From: Acidobacteriota bacterium
Lineage (GTDB): Bacteria > Acidobacteriota > Terriglobia > Terriglobales > Acidobacteriaceae
Length of the DNA: 64,000 nt
Assembly: GCA_003225175.1 (NCBI GenBank)
Contig: QIBA01000054.1
Location: 1 to 64,000 of the forward strand
Reading direction: 5' to 3'
This document shows, in pieces, positions 54,368 through 62,928 of the stretch. The notes below the pieces were generated by a model. It had not been told where the DNA came from. It saw only the letters and a list, made by a program, of their open reading frames with translations, and did not search any database. The position numbers and the translations under genes are program-made. Each line of letters begins with the position of its first letter. The stretch's first letter is position 1.

Positions 54368-57259
54368 ATGAGCGCGATTCGTGCCACTGCTATTACGTCC
54401 ATCACTTCCATCAATCCACTCAAAGCGCTGGCCACCTACGGACAATCCGTATGGCTCGACTACATTCGGCGCAGTCTTATCACCAGCGGTGAGCTGCAGC
54501 GCCACATTGACGAAGATGGTCTCGCCGGCGTTACCTCGAATCCCGCGATATTCGAGAAGGCAATCGCCGGCAGCAACGACTACGCCGACAAGCTATCGCG
54601 CCTGAACTCCAGCAACCTGGACGCGAAGGGAATCTACGAAGAGATTGCGATCGGCGACATTCAGGACGCCGCTGACATCATGAAGCCGGTGTACACAGCG
54701 ACGAAACGCCGCGATGGATACGTGAGCCTGGAGGTCTCGCCCGATCTCGCCAACGACACCGCGGGAACGCTCGAAGAGGCCCGCCGTCTGTGGAAGCGCG
54801 TCGCGCGTGAGAACGTGATGATCAAAGTGCCTGCTACTCCAGCCGGCGTTCCGGCGATTCAGCAACTGATCAGCGAAGGCATCAACGTGAACGTCACGTT
54901 GCTCTTCGCGCAGCAGGCGTATGAAAACGTAGCCGAGGCCTACATCACCGGACTGGAGAAATTTGCCGCTTCAGGCGGGGATGTATCGCGCGTGGCCAGC
55001 GTGGCCAGCTTCTTCATCAGCCGCATCGATACGCTTATCGACAACCTTCTGACAGAAAAAATCAAGCGTGCCGGCTCCGACCAGGAGCGCCAGCTCCTCG
55101 AATCCCTGTTAGGCAAAGTCGCCATCGCCAATGGAAAGCTCACTTACGAAAGGTACAAGCAGATCTACAGCGGCCCAAGATGGAACGCGCTCAAGGCCAA
55201 GGGCGGGCAGACACAGCGTCTGCTCTGGGCGTCGACCAGCACCAAGAATCCAAGCTATCGCGATGTGATCTACGTTGAGGAGCTTATCGGACCAGACACC
55301 GTCGATACGATTCCTCCGGCAACCTTCGACGGATTCCGCGATCACGGCGTTCCCAAAGAAAGCCTCGAAGCCAATCTCGACGCCGCGCGCCAAACCATGC
55401 AGAACCTGGCGAACGCCGGGGTGTCGATGAAAGACGCCACGGAGAAACTGCTCGCCGATGGAGTGAATATCTTCGAAGAAGCATTCGGGAAATTGCTCGA
55501 AGCCATCGAGAAGAACAGGAAGAAGAATTTAGCCCCAAAAATCGCCCAGATGACGTGGAAGCTGCCTGCCGATCTCGAAGCCAGGGTGAAAGCGACCGTT
55601 CAGGAATGGGAACAGGGCAAGAAGATGCGCCGCCTGTGGGGACGCGACTCGTCGCTCTGGACCAACTCCGACGAATCCAACTGGCTGGGCTGGCTGGCGA
55701 TGACCGAAGATCAACTTGCGCATATCGCCCATCTCAACTCCATCGCCGAAGAAGTGCAGCAGTCTGGCTTCAGCCACGTGGCGCTGCTCGGCATGGGGGG
55801 ATCGAGCTTGGCTCCGGAAGTTATGAGCATGACTTTCGGACGCGCGAAAGGCTTTCCCGAGTTCCACATGCTCGACTCTACTGATCCGGCGCAGATCAAA
55901 GCATTCGAGGGCAGGCTCAACCTGAAGACGACATTGTTCATCGTCTCCAGCAAATCAGGAAGCACGCTGGAACCCAACATCTTCAAACAGTACTTCTTCG
56001 AGCGCATGAAGCAGACGGTAGGAGAAGCGAAAGTTGGCGAGCACTTCATCGCGATTACCGATCCGGGATCGGCTTTCGAGAAGGTCGCGACCCGCGATAA
56101 GTTCCGTCACATCTTCCACGGACGCGCCGACATCGGCGGCCGCTACTCCGCGCTCTCCGATTTCGGACTCGTACCCTCAGCGGTGATGGGCGTAAACGTA
56201 AAGAAATTCCTGAACTGTACCGAGGAGATGGTGCAGGCCTGTGCGGCGACGGTTCCCGTAGCCGACAATCCAGGTGCCGTTCTGGGAATCATCATGGGCG
56301 TGCACTGCAATGCCGGCAAAGACAAGGTCACACTCATTACCTCTCCGGGTATTTCCGACCTGGGTGCATGGCTCGAACAGTTGCTTGCCGAGTCTACTGG
56401 CAAAGAGGGTAAAGGCATTATCCCGGTGGATCGCGAAGAGGTCGGCTCGCCTGAAGTCTATGGCAAAGACCGGCTCTTCGTTTACATCCGCCTGGAAGGC
56501 GCAGCCGATGCCGCGCAGGACACAAAGGTGGACGCGCTGGAGAAAGCTGGGCTCTCCGTCGTCCGCATCAAGGTGCTGGACAAGTACGACATCGGTCAGG
56601 AGTTCTTCCGCTGGGAGATCGCAACCGCGGTTGCAGGATCTGTGATCGGAATCAACTGCTTCAATCAGCCCGACGTCGAGGCCAGCAAGATCGAGACGCG
56701 CGAGCTCACCCAGAAGTACGAAGAGACCGGATCGTTGCCGCCCGAGTCCCCCATCCTCGACGACCAGGGCATCAAGCTCTTCGCGGACGAGAAGTACGCA
56801 GGCAAGCTCACGATTGCTGCAGGCAAAGAAAAGACGCTGGCGGCGTATCTCCGTGCGCATCTCGACACCATTGGCGCTGGAGATTATGCGGCATTGCTCG
56901 CCTACGTGCAGATGAACGAAGCTAATGACAAGGCGCTGCAGAGCACACGCAAGGCGATCCGCGATCGCAAGAAATCAGCGACGTGCCTTGGCTTTGGTCC
57001 GCGCTTCCTGCATTCCACCGGACAGGCATACAAAGGCGGTCCCAATACGGGAGTCTTTCTGCAGATCACTTGCGACGATGCAGCCGATCTGCCCGTGCCC
57101 GGGCAGAAGTTCACGTTCGGCGTGGTGAAAGCGGCGCAGGCGCGGGGCGACTTCCAGGTGTTAAGCAAACGGAATCGGCGGGCGCTGAGGGTGCATTTAG
57201 GGAAAGATGTGGCGGCGGGATTGGCGACGCTGGATCGAGTGGTTAAGCAGGTTATTTGA
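54368..57259 (+). CDS. tal-pgi: bifunctional transaldolase/glucose-6-phosphate isomerase
   Basis: 963 residues in two enzymes. Transaldolase part (1-370): GQSVWLDYIRRSLI, GVTSNPAIFEKAI, MIKVPATPAGVPA with Schiff-base K153, and NVTLLFAQQAYENV. Isomerase part (about 400-963): two SIS domains with GMGGSSLAPEV, SSKSGSTLEPN, FSDFGLVPS-like LSDFGLVPSA, and a C-terminal KGGPNTGVFLQITCDDA. The linked enzymes produce fructose-6-phosphate and convert it to glucose-6-phosphate, closing the cycle toward zwf. The fusion is known in several phyla. AGGAG eight bases before the ATG. Confidence 0.96.
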   Translation: MSAIRATAITSITSINPLKALATYGQSVWLDYIRRSLITSGELQRHIDEDGLAGVTSNPAIFEKAIAGSNDYADKLSRLNSSNLDAKGIYEEIAIGDIQDAADIMKPVYTATKRRDGYVSLEVSPDLANDTAGTLEEARRLWKRVARENVMIKVPATPAGVPAIQQLISEGINVNVTLLFAQQAYENVAEAYITGLEKFAASGGDVSRVASVASFFISRIDTLIDNLLTEKIKRAGSDQERQLLESLLGKVAIANGKLTYERYKQIYSGPRWNALKAKGGQTQRLLWASTSTKNPSYRDVIYVEELIGPDTVDTIPPATFDGFRDHGVPKESLEANLDAARQTMQNLANAGVSMKDATEKLLADGVNIFEEAFGKLLEAIEKNRKKNLAPKIAQMTWKLPADLEARVKATVQEWEQGKKMRRLWGRDSSLWTNSDESNWLGWLAMTEDQLAHIAHLNSIAEEVQQSGFSHVALLGMGGSSLAPEVMSMTFGRAKGFPEFHMLDSTDPAQIKAFEGRLNLKTTLFIVSSKSGSTLEPNIFKQYFFERMKQTVGEAKVGEHFIAITDPGSAFEKVATRDKFRHIFHGRADIGGRYSALSDFGLVPSAVMGVNVKKFLNCTEEMVQACAATVPVADNPGAVLGIIMGVHCNAGKDKVTLITSPGISDLGAWLEQLLAESTGKEGKGIIPVDREEVGSPEVYGKDRLFVYIRLEGAADAAQDTKVDALEKAGLSVVRIKVLDKYDIGQEFFRWEIATAVAGSVIGINCFNQPDVEASKIETRELTQKYEETGSLPPESPILDDQGIKLFADEKYAGKLTIAAGKEKTLAAYLRAHLDTIGAGDYAALLAYVQMNEANDKALQSTRKAIRDRKKSATCLGFGPRFLHSTGQAYKGGPNTGVFLQITCDDAADLPVPGQKFTFGVVKAAQARGDFQVLSKRNRRALRVHLGKDVAAGLATLDRVVKQVI

Positions 57260-57281
57260 GTACCTCAAAGTGACGAACATC

Positions 57282-57310
57282 GGTAGAGATGCAGTATGCT
57301 GCGTCTCTCC
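57282..57310. repeat. family F palindrome (copy F5)
   Basis: GGTAGAGATGCAGTATGC followed by TGCGTCTCTCC, 22 bp after tal-pgi. Confidence 0.85.
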
Positions 57311-57331
57311 ATGCAGATTGAATTCAGAGAC

Positions 57332-57507
57332 TGTCATCCTGAGGCCCGGTTTTGGCCGAAGGATCTCCCGGAATATGTCGGACTTACTTGCTGCTTGTGC
57401 GGCTCTTTCACGAGGGCCTGAGTGCATGGCCAAAGTGCCACGAAGGGGCAACTAAGTCCGACGCATCGCGGGAGATCCTTCGCCCAAAAGAGGGGCTCAG
57501 GATGACG
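57332..57507. repeat. family E long inverted repeat (copy E2)
   Basis: Ends TGTCATCCTGAGGCCC and GGGGCTCAGGATGACG are inverted. Inner arms TTTTGGCCGAAGGATCTCCC and GGGAGATCCTTCGCCC pair as well. The centre has GCGGCTCTTTCACGAGGGCC and GGCCAAAGTGCCACG. Length 176 bp, as copy E3. Confidence 0.9.
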
Positions 57508-57544
57508 GTCGAAGAGTGTCGATTTCTAAAAGGAGTTCCACCTT

Positions 57545-58543
57545 ATGCAGATGGGCATGGTAGGTCTAGGAAGAATGGGCGGCAACATGGTGCGCCGCCT
57601 TATACGCGGAGGCCATCAGATCGTTGTTTCTGACCTGAGCGCCGAAACTGTCAACGCGATCGCTAAGGAAGGCGCAGTCCCCAGCAGCGGGCTGGACGAT
57701 CTAGTGAAGAAACTCAACAAGCCGCGTGCTGTATGGGTGATGGTTCCCGCCGGAGATCCCACCGAGAAGACGGTCTTCGCACTCACGGAAAGGCTCGAAT
57801 CTGGCGACACCATCATCGACGGCGGCAACTCCATGTGGAAGGACGACATCCGCCGCGCGAAGATCCTCAGGGCAAAAGGCATTCACTACGTCGACGTCGG
57901 CACCAGCGGTGGCATCTGGGGCATCGATCGCGGCTATTGCATGATGATTGGCGGTCCCGATGAGGCAGTGAAGCGTCTCGATCCGCTCTTCAAGACACTC
58001 GCGCCGGGAATCGGTGACATCCCACGCACTCCCGGATGGGAGAAGAAGCCGGGCAACACCGCCGAGCAGGGATACATTCACGCCGGTCCTTCGGGAGCGG
58101 GACATTACGTGAAGATGGTGCACAACGGCATCGAGTACGGCCTGATGCAAGCGTATGCCGAAGGCTTCGATATTTTCCGCAACGCCAACTCCAAAGAAAT
58201 TTCCGAAGATCAGCGCTACAACCTAAACCTTCCGGAGATCGCCGAAGTGTGGCGTCGGGGATCGGTAGTGGCCTCGTGGCTGCTCGACTTGACGGCGATG
58301 GCCCTTATAGAAGATCCCGAACTTGCCCAATACAGCGGATTCGTCCAGGACTCCGGCGAAGGACGCTGGACAATCGAAGCCGCGGTCGCCACAGCGGTTC
58401 CGGCTGACGTGCTGACGGCCGCGCTGTACACCAGATTCCGCTCGCGCCAGGAACACACATTTGCCGAGAAGACGTTGTCAGCCATGCGGCAAAAGTTTGG
58501 CGGACATGTTGAGCCGAAGAAGGCGGCGGGAAAGATTGCTTGA
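57545..58543 (+). CDS. gnd: 6-phosphogluconate dehydrogenase, short (GndA-type) form
   Basis: 332 residues. [20 protein letters not shown] dinucleotide fold, [66 protein letters not shown]. Oxidatively decarboxylates 6-phosphogluconate to ribulose-5-phosphate. About 140 residues shorter than E. coli Gnd (468), as in the NAD-type or compact group; cofactor preference is not determined. AGGAG nine bases upstream. Confidence 0.95.
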   Translation: MQMGMVGLGRMGGNMVRRLIRGGHQIVVSDLSAETVNAIAKEGAVPSSGLDDLVKKLNKPRAVWVMVPAGDPTEKTVFALTERLESGDTIIDGGNSMWKDDIRRAKILRAKGIHYVDVGTSGGIWGIDRGYCMMIGGPDEAVKRLDPLFKTLAPGIGDIPRTPGWEKKPGNTAEQGYIHAGPSGAGHYVKMVHNGIEYGLMQAYAEGFDIFRNANSKEISEDQRYNLNLPEIAEVWRRGSVVASWLLDLTAMALIEDPELAQYSGFVQDSGEGRWTIEAAVATAVPADVLTAALYTRFRSRQEHTFAEKTLSAMRQKFGGHVEPKKAAGKIA

Positions 58544-58549
58544 AAACGG

Positions 58550-58718
58550 CTTTCGGCCATCAGCTGTCGGCTTTCGGCCACGAAGCAGTTTGGTATCAAC
58601 TCATTTGTGGCACAGGCGCCCTCGCCTGTGTTCGTTTTGGGCAGAGCCACAGCCGACGGAGGCTGTGCGACAGTGCCCGATAAATTTTCGTAGAGACCCA
58701 GCATGCTGCGCTTCTACC
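58550..58718. repeat. cluster of families B, G and F after gnd
   Basis: B3 (58550-58582: GGCTTTCGGCCATCAGCTGT then CGGCTTTCGGCC); a family G pair in inverse orientation (58604-58630 and 58639-58675, GGCACAGGCGCCCTCGCC against AGCCACAGCCGACGGAGGCT); F6 (58690-58718, GTAGAGACCCAGCATGC then TGCGCTTCTACC). Confidence 0.8.
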
Positions 58719-58750
58719 ATGCAGTAAGCCACTGTCGTGCAGTAAAGAAC

Positions 58751-58926
58751 TGTCATCCTGAGGCCTCTTTTGGCCGAAGGATCTCCCGGAATGTGTCAAA
58801 CGTAATTGCTGCCGCGTGGCATTTTGGCCAAACGTCTGGGGTTCTCGTGAAAGAGCCACACTGGCTGCAAGTACGTCCGAAATATTTCGGGAGATCCTTC
58901 GGCCAAGAGAGGGCCTCAGGATGACA
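58751..58926. repeat. family E long inverted repeat (copy E3)
   Basis: TGTCATCCTGAGGCCTC and GAGGGCCTCAGGATGACA are inverted ends. Inner arms TTTTGGCCGAAGGATCTCCC and GGGAGATCCTTCGGCCAA are exact over most of their length. 176 bp, 50 bp before zwf. With the B-G-F cluster it fills the 432-bp gnd-zwf space; no gene is seen in it. Confidence 0.92.
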
Positions 58927-58975
58927 GTCGATAGATGACAGTCGATAAAAAGTAAGCTGCAGAAAAAGGACTCAT

Positions 58976-60505
58976 ATGGCGACCGCAACGTCCGTACAGA
59001 CAAACATTCCACACACCAAGACCACCGGTCCCTGCGTAATGGTCATCTTCGGTGCGACCGGCGACCTTACCAAGCGCAAGCTGCTGCCATCGATCTACAA
59101 CCTGTTGAGCACCGGACTGCTGTCGCGCGAGTTCGCCATCGTCGGCATGTCCAAGGATGGCTGGACTACCGATCAGTTTCGCAAGCATGTCAGCGATTCG
59201 CTCAAGCAGTTCGCCGAGGGCGCCGATCCGGAACTGGTGGATTGGCTTGAACGTCATTCTTATTATGTGCAGGGCGAATTCGGCGACAGCGAAGCCTATA
59301 AGCGCTTGCGCGTGCAGTTGAAGGAAGTCGATGAGGTCCACGGGACGCACGGCAATTACTTCTTTTACTTCGCCATCGCGCCGCAGTTCTTTGCCACCTC
59401 GGTGCAGAAGCTGGGCGAGTCAAATCTTTCGGAGGAAGAGAACGGTTCCTGGCGCCGGGTCATCATCGAGAAGCCATTCGGGCATGATCTGGAGTCAGCC
59501 AGGGAGCTGAATAAGCAGATCAAGGAAGTGCTCTACGAGAGCCAGATCTTCCGCATCGATCATTATCTGGGCAAAGAGACGGTGCAGAACATCTTAGTAT
59601 TCCGTTTTGGGAATGGACTTTTCGAGCCGATCTGGAGCCGCAACTACATCGATCATGTGCAGATCACTGTGGCCGAGACCGTGGGAGTGGAAGGCCGTGG
59701 AGGCTACTACGACACCTCGGGCACGCTGCGCGACATGGTGCCCAACCACATCATGCAGCTCATCAGCCTGACCACGATGGAGCCTCCGATCTCGTTCCAG
59801 GCAGATGACGTGCGTGATGAGCAGTCGAAGGTGCTGCACGCCATTCGTCCGATGAGCGGAGAAGAGGTGATTCACAACGCCGTGCGCGGTCAATACGGCA
59901 CTGGAACGACGCAGAAAGGCGAACGCATGCCTGGCTACCGTCAGGAGCCGAGCGTGAATCCCAGTTCCCGAACTGAAACCTTCATCGCACTGAAGCTCTC
60001 GATCGACAACTGGCGTTGGGCAGGCGTTCCGATCTACTTGCGCACAGGCAAACGCATGGCGCGGCGACATACGGAAATCGCCATTGAGTTCAAGCGCGCG
60101 CCGTTCGTGCTCTTCCGCGACACCGACATCGAGCACCTGCCGAGCAATCAATTAGTCATCAACGTCCAGCCGGAAGAAGGTATTGCGCTTAAGTTCGGCG
60201 CCAAGGTTCCGGGTCCGCTGGTGAAGGTCGGGCCAGTGCACATGAGCTTCAACTACCAGGATTATTTTGGCGGCACCGCGCAAACTGGTTACGAAGTATT
60301 GCTCTACGACTGCATGATCGGCGATGCCACTCTCTTTCAGCGCGCGGATATGGTCGAGGCCGGTTGGTCAGCAGTTGATCCAGTGCTCGACGTGTGGAAG
60401 GCGCTGCCTCCAAGGGAATTCCCGAACTACCAGGCAGGCACGTGGGGGCCGAGGGAGGCTGAGGAGTTGATGGCTCGGGATGGCAGACACTGGAGAAACC
60501 TATAG
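58976..60505 (+). CDS. zwf: glucose-6-phosphate 1-dehydrogenase
   Basis: 509 residues. [20 protein letters not shown] (NADP fold), the catalytic [53 protein letters not shown] and [14 protein letters not shown]. Entry enzyme of the oxidative pentose-phosphate pathway. AAAGGA five bases before the ATG. A composite palindrome begins one base after the stop. Confidence 0.97.
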   Translation: MATATSVQTNIPHTKTTGPCVMVIFGATGDLTKRKLLPSIYNLLSTGLLSREFAIVGMSKDGWTTDQFRKHVSDSLKQFAEGADPELVDWLERHSYYVQGEFGDSEAYKRLRVQLKEVDEVHGTHGNYFFYFAIAPQFFATSVQKLGESNLSEEENGSWRRVIIEKPFGHDLESARELNKQIKEVLYESQIFRIDHYLGKETVQNILVFRFGNGLFEPIWSRNYIDHVQITVAETVGVEGRGGYYDTSGTLRDMVPNHIMQLISLTTMEPPISFQADDVRDEQSKVLHAIRPMSGEEVIHNAVRGQYGTGTTQKGERMPGYRQEPSVNPSSRTETFIALKLSIDNWRWAGVPIYLRTGKRMARRHTEIAIEFKRAPFVLFRDTDIEHLPSNQLVINVQPEEGIALKFGAKVPGPLVKVGPVHMSFNYQDYFGGTAQTGYEVLLYDCMIGDATLFQRADMVEAGWSAVDPVLDVWKALPPREFPNYQAGTWGPREAEELMARDGRHWRNL

Positions 60506-60688
60506 GAATCGGGCCATCGGGTCATCGGGTGAAGTGAAACCCAAAAGGCTTTCGGCTATCGGCGTTCGGCTTTCTGCCAGAAAGCTGTCCTGTGAGTTAC
60601 ATAGCAACACATAGGCCGAAAGCCGACAGCCGAGTGCCGATAGCCTTCTTACTTCACCCGATGACCCGATCACCCGATGGCCCGATTC
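60506..60688. repeat. nested composite repeat C-B-B'-C'
   Basis: Outer arms: CGGGCCATCGGGTCATCGGG then TGAAGTGAAA (about 60510-60539) and ACTTCACCCGATGACCCGAT then CACCCGATGGCCCG (60651-60684). Inner arms are family B: AAAGGCTTTCGGCTATCGGC (60545 on) and GCCGAGTGCCGATAGCC (about 60629-60645). The whole 183-bp element is one interrupted palindrome between zwf and glk. Confidence 0.9.
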
Positions 60689-60716
60689 CTCGAGCAACAA
60701 TGGGAGAAAGACAATC

Positions 60717-61733
60717 TTGACCATGATCCTGGCCGGCGACATCGGCGGTACGAGCGCAAGGCTTGCATATTTTGAAGGGCAGAACGGACGTTTGCGCCCC
60801 ATCGTGGAAGAGGTCAAGCACAGCCACGATTACAGCAGTCTCTATGCCGCAGTGCTTGAATTCAGAGACAAGTATCGATACCAAATCGGGACTGCCTGCT
60901 TTGGTGTCGCCGGACCGGTGAATGAAGGCCGCGTCGAAGCTCCAAACCTGCCGTGGATCATCGACGAGAAGGAACTTGAGAAGGAACTCCGCCTGAACAA
61001 GGTTTACCTGATCAACGATCTCTTAGCTAACGCGCATGGACTCTCCGAGCTGTGCGCAGAAGATTTCGAGGTGATCGCTCCGGGAGTACCGGAAGCGAAG
61101 GGAAATCGTGCTGTCATTTCCGCCGGCACTGGATTGGGCGAAGCCGGACTATATTGGGACGGCGATGTGCATCATCCGTTTGCGGCCGAGGGTGGACACG
61201 CCGACTTTGCTCCAGCGAACGAGCTTCAGGCCGAACTTTGGCATTACCTGCACCAGAAGTTCGGCGGACACGTGAGTTGGGAGCGCGTCCTCTCTGGTCC
61301 CGGGCAGTTCAATATCTACGAGTTCCTGCGCGATACCGGAAAAGGGAAGGAAGAGGCCTGGCTCGCCGACGAAATCAAGGCGGGCGATGCTTCGGCAGTG
61401 ATTTCAAAGCACGGTCTTTCGGGAAAGAGCCCGTTGTGCGTGCAGGCGGTAAATCTTTTTGTTGAGATCTACGGAGCAGCTGCGGGAAATCTGGCGCTCA
61501 AGTATCTGGCAACAGGTGGCGTCTACATCGGCGGCGGCATCGCGCCGAAGATTCTGCTCAAAATGAAGGAGCCGCGCTTCTTCCAGGCATTTTGCGATAA
61601 GGGACGCCTGCGTCCGCTGCTCGAGAACATTCCCGTGCGCGTGGTGCTGAATGACAAGACCGCGCTGCTCGGCGCGGGACATGTGGCGATGATGCATGCG
61701 GGGAGCGAGGTTGGGCAGGTGGCGATTGGGTGA
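60717..61733 (+). CDS. glk: glucokinase
   Basis: 338 residues, ROK-unrelated Glk family (Pfam Glucokinase). ILAGDIGGTSARLAYFE (phosphate 1), GVAGPVNEGRVEAPNLPW, LINDLLANAHGLSEL, ISAGTGLGEAGLYW, the AEGGHADFAP and GGVYIGGGIAPKI segments. Phosphorylates glucose to glucose-6-phosphate, the zwf substrate. GGGAG lies ten bases before a TTG (60717); an ATG two codons later (60723) is the alternative start. Confidence 0.95.
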   Translation: MTMILAGDIGGTSARLAYFEGQNGRLRPIVEEVKHSHDYSSLYAAVLEFRDKYRYQIGTACFGVAGPVNEGRVEAPNLPWIIDEKELEKELRLNKVYLINDLLANAHGLSELCAEDFEVIAPGVPEAKGNRAVISAGTGLGEAGLYWDGDVHHPFAAEGGHADFAPANELQAELWHYLHQKFGGHVSWERVLSGPGQFNIYEFLRDTGKGKEEAWLADEIKAGDASAVISKHGLSGKSPLCVQAVNLFVEIYGAAAGNLALKYLATGGVYIGGGIAPKILLKMKEPRFFQAFCDKGRLRPLLENIPVRVVLNDKTALLGAGHVAMMHAGSEVGQVAIG

Positions 61734-61746
61734 AGGGAAGAATTGA

Positions 61747-61791
61747 GCCATCGGGTTATCGGCTGATCGGGTCATCGGGCAAAGTAAAAGC
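61747..61791. repeat. family C repeat (single arm)
   Basis: CCATCGGGTTATCGGCTGAT then CGGGTCATCGGGCAAAGTAA: four tandem ATCGG-words, without an inverted partner. 48 bp before pgl. Confidence 0.75.
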
Positions 61792-61839
61792 CAATTATTC
61801 TATGGTTGGGGTTTACTTTCTCCGCAAAGGCAGCAACTG

Positions 61840-62601
61840 ATGTCCAAGCCCAGCATCCATGTACTCGAGGATCTTCAACAAGTCGCAGCGGCCGCTACCG
61901 ACGAATTTGTTGCGCGCGCGAAGCGCGCGATTTCGCATCATGGGCGATTCACCGTCGCACTCTCGGGTGGATCGACGCCCAAAACGATGCACTCCATCCT
62001 GGCCGAGCGCTCGGCGAAGAATCCCAAGCTGGTGGACTGGTCGCGAGTGCAAATTTTGTTTGGCGATGAACGCCATGTGCCTCCCGATCATGCGGACAGC
62101 AATTACCGGATGGCTAAGGAGACTCTGCTGTCGAAGGTCCCAATTCCCGCGGCTAACATTCACCGCATTCACACCGAGAATCCCGATGCCGCCAAAGCAG
62201 CCGGAGAATACGATCGCGAACTGGTGAAGGTCTTTCAACTCAAGGGTGACGATCAGCTGCCGCGCTTCGATCTGATCTTTCTTGGGATGGGACCTGACGG
62301 TCACACCGCTTCGCTCTTTCCTGGTACAACGGCTGTTCATGAACTCAAGAAGCGCGTAGTCGCGAACTGGGTGCCGAAGTTCAATACGTGGCGGGTTACC
62401 TTCACGCGTCCTGTGATCAATCAGGCAGAATGCGTGTTGCTGATGGTCTGCGGGAAAGATAAAGCGCAGCCTTTCAGCGAGGTGATCGGTCAGGGTAGCC
62501 CGGATGTTTATCCAGTGAAGTATGTGCAGCCGACGCACGGAGAACTGATTTGGCTGGTGGATAGGGCGGCAGCAGCGACGCTCGCGCCAGCGACTAAGTG
62601 A
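61840..62601 (+). CDS. pgl: 6-phosphogluconolactonase
   Basis: 253 residues, NagB-like fold. FTVALSGGSTPKTMHSIL, DWSRVQILFGDERHVPPDHADSN in two overlapping stretches, FDLIFLGMGPDGHTASLFPG (catalytic His) and RVTFTRPVINQAECVLLMV. Hydrolyses 6-phosphogluconolactone between Zwf and Gnd. Same strand as glk and zwf. Confidence 0.96.
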   Translation: MSKPSIHVLEDLQQVAAAATDEFVARAKRAISHHGRFTVALSGGSTPKTMHSILAERSAKNPKLVDWSRVQILFGDERHVPPDHADSNYRMAKETLLSKVPIPAANIHRIHTENPDAAKAAGEYDRELVKVFQLKGDDQLPRFDLIFLGMGPDGHTASLFPGTTAVHELKKRVVANWVPKFNTWRVTFTRPVINQAECVLLMVCGKDKAQPFSEVIGQGSPDVYPVKYVQPTHGELIWLVDRAAAATLAPATK

Positions 62602-62615
62602 CTGCACTGTTGCGT

Positions 62616-62912
62616 TGTCATCCTGAGGCCCGATGTTGGCCGAAGGATCTCCCGGAATGCGTCGAACTTAGTCGCCCTCGCATGGCACTTTGGCCAAAAA
62701 TGCCCGAGTTCTTGGTGAAAGAGCCGCACTGGCTGCAATCATGTCGGAAACATCGCGGGAGATCCTTCGGCCAACATCTGGCCTCAGGATGACAATTCAT
62801 TAGTTCCCAAGTTCGCCGAGCAACATCGAAACATTTATCCTGCAACAAAGTGAACAGTCTGCAATCCGATAGAGATACTGCTGTAGCTAATTGCTAATCG
62901 CTAATTGCTGCT
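62616..62912. repeat. family E (copy E4) and family D after pgl
   Basis: E4 (62616-62794): ends TGTCATCCTGAGGCCCG and TGGCCTCAGGATGACA, inner arms TGTTGGCCGAAGGATCTCCC and GGGAGATCCTTCGGCCAACA. D4 (62886-62912): GCTAATTGCTAATCGC then TAATTGCTGC. The 327-bp space holds no gene. Confidence 0.88.
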
Positions 62913-62928
62913 TTTCCGCTGCCTCTTC

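Noticed and set aside
56177-56860. 227-codon open frame opposite tal-pgi
   Set aside because: Antisense shadow of the isomerase domain, without ribosome-binding site or family features.
20893-62912. CRISPR array
   Set aside because: The repeats are palindromic, few per site, of differing families and without regular unique spacers; no cas gene is present.
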